Shown: positions 27,201-39,200 of the stretch, in pieces | Layout of the letters: each line of letters begins with the position of its first letter | Numbering within the stretch: the stretch's first letter is position 1 | Program-made: the position numbers and the translations under genes | The notes under the pieces: model-generated | Database searches by the model: none | Told to the model about the DNA's origin: nothing | Seen by the model: only the letters and a program-made list of their open reading frames with translations | Assembly (NCBI GenBank): GCA_004794655.1 | Contig: SMMW01000082.1 | Location: 496,001 to 560,000, forward strand | DNA length: 64,000 bases | Reading direction: 5' to 3' | Origin: Marisa cornuarietis | Taxonomy: Eukaryota; Mollusca; Gastropoda; Architaenioglossa; Ampullariidae

Positions 27201-30200
27201 CCTGTGCCCACTTAATATACTCTTTCATCAAATTACACAAATAAAACAATCGGTGTTGCTGTTGTATGTTATATACAATCAACACAAGTTTTCCCTTCCC
27301 TGTTTTCTATACAGTGGAACCACATTGATCCCAGAAACCTTGCAATCATCTAAATTACTCCTTCATGGTAGTCATACACATGGAGGAAGATGATACACAT
27401 GTAAGACTCCATGCTATCAACTCTCATGTCAACAGAGCATGCTCATCAAGAAAAGTGATCTCAGACACAACCAGTTTATGAACTCAACAATACCCATTAC
27501 ACACTCACATTTTGACTGATGCAAGCAAAACATCTTTGATGTTATATATTTGTGTTCTACTCACCCTCTCTTGTGTTGATCTGTGAACATAAAACACGTC
27601 TCCATTTTCGTCTACCTGTTCATACTCGTTAAGGGAGTCTGTGTCAAAGGCTGCTTCACCACTTTCTGCCTGTCAAAAGAAATACATAACTTGGAAAACA
27701 TCTTCTTCTGAACATAGGTTCAATTTACATGTGTGAACTGTGCTCATACAATAAGCACTAAGCCTGCATGTCATACTGTGTGAAGTGTGCTCCTAGGAAT
27801 AGGCACTCTCAAGTTGCATGTCGTACTGTGTGCAGTGTACTTTCACTACTACACACTCAACATACAACATTTGACTAAAGGGCTCAGGATCTGTGTGTGT
27901 GCGTGTGTGTGTATATACATATATATATATTGTGTGAAGTGTGTTTGTACCATTAAGGACTGAACTTTCAATAGCTGGTGTGATTCTGTTTCATGCTGGG
28001 TTTCATCATCATGGCTGCAATAGAAATGACACAAGACAGCAAGCAGCCACTTGTACCACACAGCCAACTTTTAGGACCTGACCAACTGACAGGAGAGCAT
28101 TTCCTTATCTGCCCAGATCTGAGATTTCCTGGGTAATAAAAGAGAAGGTGCCAAGATGTCAAGATGTCACAAAAGACATTACAAAAAAACACAAGGCAAT
28201 AATGCTCAGCCCAGATTATAGGAGGAAACACAATACACACTGTCCACATTTTCCCATATCAGTGATAAAACAACAATGTTACAATACTGGAATGAGAGAA
28301 AAGAAAGAGAGCGGGGAGCGATTCTGTGTGCCTATACATAAGCCTGCATATAAATATATATGAAAGGTTAAAGGGGCCAGGAGTTACGTTTGTACATACT
28401 TCACAATGGGTTGCCTGAAGGGGAAGTGGACTGTTCTTCCTCAACTGTGAAATGTCATTTCAATTTCATCACAAGGCAACTCTAATTTAGGACCACACTT
28501 TTTAGTTCACCTTTTGCTACCAGGATCAATATAACAGTACTACTTATGAAAGGGCTAATGGGCATGGTTTAGGTTCAGTCATCATCTTGGCCAGTTAACT
28601 CTCAAATATCAGGCCACACCAGTTTAAATTTGTACTGACCAATACCTCCTTCCTGCTATCTTAAAATAAGCACCGAATGAACAATAGCACTCAATGATTT
28701 AAAATTTCATGCTGGGTTGCATTATCACAAAACTGAAGCAGACAAAATATTAAAAAATATGAGGCCAAAATGCAACTTAAAATGAGCGTGAATAAGGGAG
28801 ACAAGGAGATGCACAGCCAGCCAAAAGAAACAGCTGCTTAATCACTAGATTATGTTGGCCCAGCCACTTCCAATACAAGGTTACTCCTTAAATTTCCATA
28901 GTTTCTCTCTATAATTTTCTTCCTTTAAAAAAACCTAAGCAGTTCTGAGAACAAATTTGGGTAGCTATGTTACTGGCTCCCCACCCCTTTCCTGCTGCAT
29001 GTACCTGTGACCCAAAAGGTGCGTTTGCAAATGTGTGGCGATGTAAACAAAACACTCTGCCATTATCTAATCTTTCTGCATGCTGATTTCAGACCTACTC
29101 CATCCTTATTTAGTAGCCTTTCTGTGTGCTGAACAATAACTGATTTTAGACCTATTTCTCGTAGCTGCTTCCCCAGTAGGGCAGATACTATATTAGGCTA
29201 GTCTAGTAGTACTAGGGTCACTGTAGAAAAATGCAGTAATACAGTAATACATCAAGTTGCTAGTTGTGATTCTCTGTAGCTTTTTTACCACATATCCAAC
29301 AAAAATTCTCCCTGTGACAAGAGCACCATCTCACAAATTTCCTGGGCACACACTATCTACTGCATGCTGTCCTTATTTTACCATCACACTCTACAATTCA
29401 TCAGTTAAACTAGAGAAATTTCTTTTGCATTGTCTCACATCAGTGAACCATAGCATGATGTTCAAAGGCTTTCCCAACATAGTCATGGAAGCATGGACCA
29501 CTGATGACAAGGGCAACATAAATGATGTCTAGATCCTTTGTCAAAAAAATCTGTGAAAATGCCATGATTCGCACAGCAACAGCCACACAACTTTCAGGAA
29601 TTGAAAAAGCAGATCTCATGACAATCGCACTTTACATCCAGCATGTTTGTGAATCTTGAATATACAACTTTTTTCCTTGCTAAGCTGCAGCATCTTTAAA
29701 AAAAAATGAAAAACCTAGATTTTATAGTCGTCCCTACATCCCTGTAAAACAATGCAAGCACATTAGTAGCTGCACACAGTGCTTACATGTGAAACTTAAA
29801 TGTCATAATTATAGTTGCGGTTTCTTCCCTCTGTACCAGGGTTATGCTAACATGTATTGCAGTTCATATTAAGTTCATAAAACAACAGTATCACTGTGCA
29901 TTAAATAATCTTTATTTTTTTGTACTTAACGTTATTAATCTGCAATATTCAACTATGACAGTATGGTGCTAAAGGGAATTTGAATTGAACATGATGCCTT
30001 TCACATTATTTAGGCTTAATAACAGAAGCTGAGGAGGAAGAGAGCAAGAAAGAGTGAAAATGAAACAAAAAGTCTCTTGAAAAGAGTTATTTAGACATTG
30101 TTTTACTTCTCTTCATCACAGCCTACATCCATGCTTCACTCTCTTCCCCTTCTTCCCAACATTTACTGTATTGTAAACATTTGGAAAGTCATGGGGTATA

Positions 30201-33200
30201 TTACATTACTTCTCTTATTATACTTGTTTGGTTACTTGACTAGAAAGGCACCCTATACTTTCCATTTAGATAATTTTTGCTTCTATCATTAGAGGGTAAG
30301 AAAAATGTATAGATATCTGCGCACACATGGAAGCTCCTGAACACGAAGTCCCCCAGACTGAAAGAGAGGACTGCAGCCCAATACAGGGAGCTAGACAAAC
30401 AGATCAAGTCCTCCTCAAGGAGATACAGGCGACAGTGTGTGGAACAGCTCACAGGTGAAGCCGAGGTAGCAGCCAAACGGAAAGACAGGGAGGCGACCTA
30501 CCAGATCATAAAGAAGCTAAGAGGTGACAGAAGGCACAACCAGGACCTCCGGGTTAAAAGAGCAGATGGCACACCCATCACTGAAGAACGAACCAAACCG
30601 AAGAGATGGGGGGAACATTTTCAACAGATTCTTAACCATCCAGACCCATCAGTGCTACCTGAAATCACCGAAGCAGACTGCCAGCATGATATAGGACTCA
30701 GAGTCAACACTCGAAAAACACAAGTCCTAAGGAATAACATGACAAACAATAACCCTCTCACAATCAGGAGTCCACTAGTGGATGTAAAAGAATTTGTGTA
30801 CCTGGGCAGCAAGGTGACAGCAGATGGTGACTGTGAACAAGAGGTCAACACCAGGATCAGCAAAGCCAATCTGGAGATCCACTGGTCTCAGCAGCCATAC
30901 AAAGATCAGGATCTTCAAGAGCAACGTCCTTAGTGTTCTCCTATACGGGTCAGGATGATGGAAGACCACAGCCTCCATTGATAAAAAGCTAGAAGTGTTC
31001 CAAACCAAATGTTTGTGGCGCATACAAACGATCTTCTAGTCCAGCACCATCCCAAATGAAGAGCTGTATGAGAGGTCGGGAACGTGCACCTTGGCAGAAG
31101 CATTCCAACTATGACGCTGGTGATGGTTAGGTCATGTGTGCCACATGCCTCCAGACTCAATCCCAAGAACAGCCCTGCTATGGAAACCACAGGGACAGAG
31201 GAACAGAGGGAGGCCCAAAGAGACATGGAGGTGAATCATTAAAAAGGACCTCAAGAACAGAGGCCTATCACTCGAGACAGCCCCCAGAACAGCAGAAGAC
31301 AGAACCAGATGGAGGTCCCTTCCTGTCGCCTCATGTACCAGACGGCACAAAGAGGACTGATGATGATCAGGAAGTAAGACAACGCAAACTTTATGATAAA
31401 TTCTTCAGTGGAGTGCTCATTTCACAAAACAGATAATCTTAGCAGGAAGACCATGCATTGTGAACATCTCTTTCAATGTGGAAGTCATTTCACCAATGTG
31501 ACAGAATGAAAAAGAGAACAACATGATATGACATCTTAATGCCAATGACTCATGGTCATTAGGACATGGGGGAGATACAAGCATATTTATAATACAAAAC
31601 AGCATCTTCAACAACAATTTAAAGGCAAATGTACATTTTCATATAATTCATATATATTGTTTAATTTGAACTTAGAAAAAGAGAACAGAGGTGGAGAAGT
31701 GATAATAACAAATGGAAGAGCAAGAGAGAGAAGAGGGAGAGACAATGCTAGAACACACATGTTCTGGCTGTATGTTAATCTTAACGATGAGATTTTGACT
31801 TCATTTGCAATTGCAGTATATAACTGTAAATGTAAAGTTGAGGTAGTTCTGCCCAGCAAAGACATGGCAGATACCAAGAAATGTTTGTAGTGGTGAAATG
31901 TGAACCACAGCCCACATGTGAATTAGTTATAAATCACATGCCACTCAGCTGCTGATAAACTAGCATTTCTTGCAATATTATAAATTTATGCATTAATAGC
32001 AGCCTACTTCTGGTATTTAAGAGGAAAAAATGTGCAAACGATGTCTCTTTATGATATCTATAGCACATGATTAAGAAATAAGAAATACAATAACTGTAAT
32101 CTAAGGCTGCAGTATCTTTTCTGTATGAATGTAAAATCTTGAACTGAAACTCTCTCTATATAGATATATATAATCTCCAAACAATTATATTTATATTATA
32201 CTTTCTGCTTCCCTTGTCTGAAAACAGCACCCAAATTTTGACAGCTTGATATGATTGTGAACAAAATTTCTTAGGTAATTGCTATCTGGTAACAGAGCAG
32301 TGAACAAATTTAAGAAACTAGTCTTAGTTCTACATATAAAGCAGCGATGGAAAAAAGAACTGTTCACACATACTTGTGATCTTTCTCTGTCATTTGCAGG
32401 AACAGGTAACTTCTGCGGTGGACTAGTTGGCTTTTCTTTTCGAGGTGGCTTCCAAGTCAGCTCCCCAGTGTCACGGTTATGGAAGAACCGTCTCCCACTG
32501 TGGTCATCATAAACATCCCAAGGCATGTCCTCCACCAGAATTTTCACAAATAATCCATCCTGCAGCTTGGGCATTTGATCACATGGCTGGGCATGCTGAT
32601 AAGGGAGGTTGACGTAGTCAGATTCATTACCCTGAAAGTTTAGAAAGTCTTAAATTGTAATAATTCTCTAAATACTTCTAACCAAGCATGTGAAGATCGG
32701 AAGGAGAAATGTTTGATGCTAACTAGTCGCACAAAACAGCTGGCATACTGTACCAATATCATACAGGGATTGCTGTGACGCTGATGTTTATAACCTTATA
32801 TCTTGTAAACAGAATGATTTGGGAATAAGCACTAAGTGAACTAAGCCCTGAATTAGAACATATTTTTATTTTTAAATTTGGATTTGCCTTTAAGAAAATA
32901 TTAAATGGCGAATAATTGGTAGTTCTTAAAACAAATCAAGTAAGAAATAACACACACGCACACACACCAAGTGCGCGACAGCAATTAATATACTGATCAA
33001 ACCTAGTAACAGTTTTAGCCTGTCAAGATTTCATGATCTCATAATCACTCCTTCTCACCATTCTTACCATCTTGTTTCCAGACAAATCTGCTAAAAATGC
33101 ACTTGTTTCCTCTGTCATAGTAAAAATTCTTGTGAAACTGGAAACACTGATGTTTACAGAAAAGTCACAACAATAACCATTGTCTTAAGCAAACACACGT

Positions 33201-36200
33201 TTTGAGGGTGACACAAACTCTTTCTTCATCTTCAGAAGTAAGTCCAGTGTGTGTTTATACTGAGGATTCCCAGCAAGTGTACACAATACAGGAAATCAAA
33301 TAATATATAGCTAGAGCCATCAAGTTTCACACATCCTATAAAACAAATTGTTCCAAAAACTATCTCCTAGTTAATGACTCATGTATAATACTGAATCACA
33401 GCTACATTAGCCCAACAGGGAAGAAATAGTGAGGTAGGGAGGCAGTGGGGTTTAATAGTGATCCTGTGGGGGGGGGGACTCCCCGAAGCTAGCAGTACTA
33501 GACAGGAAAGGCAAGGAGAGGGGCGGAGTTAAATGCAGTTTTGATGACAAGAAAAGGGGTGGAGTTAAGTGCAATTTGTATGATTGGGTTTTCCAGCTAA
33601 GAGAAGAAACAGACCCAATGCAAGCTGTATTCCGGGAAGAAGCAGGGAGCCATCAGGAAACAGAGTAAGTCCTGCTTCATAAGTTCACAAGAAAAACAGA
33701 AATTATCTCCATCAGAAGCAATGAAAATCTGTCAGTAAAGCAAGAATCAGCGCTCAATGTCCACATCTTGCTATGGTTTATCCTTTCCTCTGTAATTAGA
33801 AAGTGTCCAACAAATAGAGCTTGACCTTTAGGCCTGACTGTGGTTCAAGGATAGGCCTCAGCTTTCAGGTCAGGATGTAATATATAAAAAATGAAAGCTT
33901 TGACATTCAGGTCAGGTTTTGCTACAAGAACAAACAGGCTTTCAACAATTGTGGAATAACTAATCAACTCGTACCAAACATTACTAAACATTCATTGATC
34001 GATAAAAGCCTTTCTGGTCCTAAAAGAGTCCTTTAAACTTTCCCTGGTTTCAGGATGTTGGGAGCCTACATCATGAGTAACAGCTTATAAAATGCTTATT
34101 TTCAATGAATAGACAAAAGCAACTCCACTGTTTAGCTTTGGTTCTTTCTCTGCACTATATGAAACAGGGTGGGACGAGGGTAGCTTGCCCAGTCTCACCA
34201 CAATAATCAACACAACACTGTCGTGGGTTCAAGTTTTACTTGTCCGCCAGAGGATAGGTCTGACTAGGCAAAAGCATGTACATCAGATACACATTCTCCC
34301 AACTGCTTGGTGGGGCGATGCTCCCACTTCTGCGCTCTCCTTCCAACTCCATTCCGAGTCGAAAGCCTCTTTTCTTGTCTCCGGTGTGGAAGACTTCCCA
34401 TTGGTTCTTTCACTCTCGCATTTTCTCACAATACTTCTATTTCTTTAGTTATTTAATATTATGTGGTGTCGCTACACCCTCCTTGCCTATGCGTAACCTA
34501 TCAATCTGACCACCATACAGCGCCACACTGTCGTGCCCGTCGTCTGCTTTCATCGGTCAGCACTGACGACCTGTCTGCCGCAATGAAAACAACCACTATT
34601 GTCCGGGCTAAGTGTACTGGTCTTCCAATTGACGGTCTACCCCCTAGGCAAGACTCAGTGGTCTTCCTTACATAACCGGCCCAGTGTATGTCACCCACCT
34701 CTTTATCCCTGTGTGTGTGTGTGCCATGCGTGTCCTACCCCATACTACTATATATATATACATACAGTGGCTACACTACACTATAATACACTTATTGGTT
34801 CTCCTTTTTGTATACAGCATCTAGTAAGCTATGTCCTCTCTCTTTCTGTCCTTAACTGTTTCCAGTGGTTGGGTGGACATCACGAGTTGCAGGAAATTTG
34901 GTATTGGCACATCAGCGAGGCCTATCCTGTGCCCCTTCCAGGAGGTCATCCAGTTGGTGGCTTGTCCACTCTTTGATGTTACTCAGCCACAAATGTCATG
35001 CAGAGTGGGGACTGCCATTCGATGGACTGTTCAGTAATGATTCGCAGTGTAGTGATATGGTTTGTGCGTGATCTACCCTGCCGAAAGCCTGCCTGTTCTT
35101 GCCGCAGTCTCTTATCTCGGGCATTCTTCAGTCTGTCCAGGATGATTCTGGTCAGCACCTTGCTGGGAATGGACAGTAGCGTAATCCCACGCCAGTTGCT
35201 GCACTGGGTCAGGTCACCTTCCTTGGGTAGCTTTACCAGATAGCCAAGTCTGCTCGAACTTGCTCCTGCTCCCAAATTTTCTGCAGCAAGGGGTGTAGCA
35301 TCTCTGCTGTGGCTGTTGGGTCTGCCTTGAGTGCATCTGCAGGAATGCCATCTGGGCCTGCCGCCTTGCCAATTTTTAGAGACTTGATGGCTTTGATGAT
35401 TTCTGCCTTGGTTGGTGGGTTGGTGTTCACCTGGAGTTGCTCGGTGGCAGAGTAGATCACGCACAAACCATATCACTACACTGCGAATCATTACTGAACA
35501 GTCCATCGAATGGCAGTCCCCACTCTGCATGACATTTGTGGATTTTGAGAAGGCATTTGACTCCATAGACAGAGAGACCATCTGGAAGTTGATGCAGCAC
35601 TACGGGTTTCCACCAAAGTTCACTGCCATCATCCAGCAGCTGTATAAAGACTCGACATGCCAGGTGATCCACAATGGGAACCTGACTGACCCCTTCGCAG
35701 TGAGGACTGGAGTAAGGCAAGGTTGTATGCTCTCACTGACAACTTTCCTGATCGTCATAGACTGGATCATGAGAAGAACAACCTCTAACAGCAACACAGG
35801 CATTCAATGGACCTTTGCCATGCAACTTGAGGATCTCGACTTTGCAGATAACATCAGCCTGTTGTCCCACAAACAACAACATGCACAGACAAAGCTCACT
35901 CGGCTCTCAGAAGAAGCAGCGACAACTGGCCTGACATTCGACATCAAGAAGACAGAGATAATACCGGTCAGCAACAAGCAAGAAGCCCCACTTCAGCTAC
36001 ACGGGGAATGTATTACTGAGACTGACCACTTCACCTACCTAGGCAGCATAGTCACCAAGGATGGAGGTGCAGATGAAGATGTAATAAGCCGAATAAATAA
36101 AGCCAGGCAAGCATTCCACATCCTGCGGCCCATCTGGAATTCCAAGGCATTATCTCAACACACCAAGATCTGCATCTGCCATACAAACGTAAAATCTGTC

Positions 36201-39200
36201 CTTCTATATGGGTCTGAGACATGGCGTGTGACAAACACCATCACCAACAAGATTCAAACACTCATCAACAGATGTCTGCGCCACATCCTCAACATCAAAT
36301 GACCCGAGAAGATCTCCAACCCAGACCTGTAGGAGAGAGCCAACCAGAAACCTGCCAGCCAAGATATCAAGAAGCGAAAGTGGGGCTGGATCGATCATAC
36401 CCTGCGAAAGCCAGCCAAAAATCTAATACAACAAGCTCTGGACTGGAACCCACAGGGGAGGCGCAGGGTTGGGAGACCCAGACAGACGTGGAGAAGATCG
36501 GTTCACTGCAAGGCGGAGGCAGCTGGAATGACATGGACTCAACTGGGGAGGGAAGCCCAGAACCAGGTTCACCGGCGTGGTGTAGTTGCGACCCTATGCT
36601 CCACTTGGGGCGAAAAGGAATAAGAAAAAGAAGAAGAAAGCATATGATAGGTTATTATGTTCATATCTAGATAGTCTGCAGATGAGGCAAGCAGCGTTAT
36701 TCTGGATCCTTTAAAGTCTGTCAAGAGGTATGAAGCTACAAGAGAATTGTAATAATCCATCTTCAATGGCACAAAGGCACAGATTAGACTTTTAGTCGCA
36801 TCAGTGGTGAGATAGTGACAAATGGTACTGATCCTACCATTAACCAAGTTCAAGGTAAGCATTTCTACAGACATGAGAAATATGCTGATGAAAAGTCAAA
36901 CTCTAATCAAGAATGACACCCAAGATGCTGACAGAGGCGGAGAAAGGAATAGTTGAGTTGTTTATAGACAGAGACTGAGGGAGAAAAGGATGACTCATAA
37001 ATTTCTTTGCACAAGTAAGTAGCAGTTCAGTCTTATCATCATTCAGTTGCAGCTTGTTTTGGAGCATCCAAGACTTTACATCCCTTGTCTGTGTGAGTAG
37101 TCTAGAGAGTTCAGTAAGTGGAACTGACTGATAAAGCTGTGTATCATCAGCATATCTCACATGTGACATGGCATGGCGTGAAATAACTCAGACAGACGGG
37201 AGGTACAAAAAGTATTGGCCCCAATACAGATCCCTATGGGACACCATATCTCAGGACAAAAGCATCTGAATAAACACCATTCACACACACAGTCTGGGTT
37301 CGCTCCATAAGATATGATCAAAACCAGGACAAAGCAACATCATGAATACCAAAAGAGTGCTGAAGTCTGTGTAGCAGTATAGGATGACCTACAGTATCAA
37401 ATGCAGCTGACAAGTCTAACAATGCTAGAGATAACACTCTGTCAGCACTGAGGAGTAGATCATTTACAACTTTTAGAAGTGCAGATTCATTACCATGTCC
37501 TTTTCTATAAACTCATTGGAAAGGATCAAGGAGATGATTTTACTCCACGTGTACAATAAGCTGGGAAAGAACAATCTTTTCCAGAAACTTAGACAGAAAG
37601 GCCAGGTTTGAAAATGGTCGTAATTGCCTCTGCAGTTATGATCTAAAGATGGTTTCTTTATAAGTGAACAAACAATGTCAACCTGAACTCGAGAGAAAAA
37701 AGTTCCCAGACGTGAGAGAAGCATTAATGATAGAGGTTATACGTAGTAGCAGGACATCTTGACAATCGACAAGCAGAGAGGAGGGAATAGGATCAAGTTC
37801 AGGTGTTTTGTGGCTACTACTCTGACAAATTTCCCTAACTGTTCACTAACTGGTTCAAAACCACATAACTTAGGACCATTGTAAACTGTATCTGACACAA
37901 ATGAAGATGGAACAACAGCAGAGTCAACCTTCTGGCGTATAAATACAATCTTATATGAGGCCAAGCCCATTGTACAGGTACAGAATAACCTTTGTATGCA
38001 CACTGATATAGGGGCCAATGTTGACAGCCCAGAAGACTATGTTGTGATACTGTCTGCTTTTTAGTGTGATGGTAGTGTACCTGGTATAATAAAGTCAGTT
38101 AAAACAATGTTCTAAGCATACTAATAACAAGATAAATAATTTATCTAAAGTGAATGGCAAAGACAGTTAAAACAATGTTCCAAGCATACTACTAACAAGA
38201 TAAATAATTTATCTAAAGTGAATAGCAAAGACAGTAAAAGAAAATAGTAAATGATGATGTGCACCACCTGACCCTTTTGTTATCTCACTCATTAGTTATC
38301 TCACTTATTAGTTGTCTTACTCATCAGCCTTTACAACTTTACCATAAATTCACCCAAACTGACAATGTGCAGTTCTTGGCATCATTTCTAAACCCAACAC
38401 TGAAAAATTAAAATTCTGTAATATATCACATTACTAACTGACCTGGACAAAGGCAACAGCAGAATATTGGAACCTGGAGATGAACGCATATAGCCACAGG
38501 GTTGTTATACTTCTACAAATACTAGGTCACAGCAAACTACTACCCAGGAATTTCCTAAAGGCAAAATTGAATGCATGTGTGTATGTGCGTTTCTTGACGT
38601 GGTGTATTTAGGTGAGCAGACACTGAAAACAAAACAGCTCTGTCATCATCCACCCATCAACCAATCTACCTCATGCCTACCTGAGTCTCATTCTATCAAG
38701 GTTGCTAATGCTTATAAGAAGTGAGATAGCATTCAATGTAAATAAAGTAAACATAAATTTAAAAAATAGCATAAAAGTTTTTCAGACATATAAGTAAGAA
38801 ACATATTTTCAGTTAATTCTGTAGAAAGCTTCAGTTCTCCGACATTGTCTAGTACACGTCACAGTTCTTATCATTATCTAACACCAACATTGAGTGTCTC
38901 TTAGATCAGTGATCAGATTACATAGTTTAAGTGCAGTGACTTCACAATCCTGTGCAAAACATGGCAGAAGAAAACATCATTTTCTTTTGTAGTCTGACTT
39001 TGAATTCAGCAAGCAGGTGTGTCATGGCACTTGCATGAAATGTGCCTTGCATATTATATTAGTCATACTTTACCATAGATCAACTACCATGACACAATCT
39101 GTGTATGAGGCTAGTGACACTAGTGAGACTATGAAAAAAAATCCATTTCCATGTTATTACCACTGTTGTTAACTGCATGAAAAATACCACTACTGTTTTT

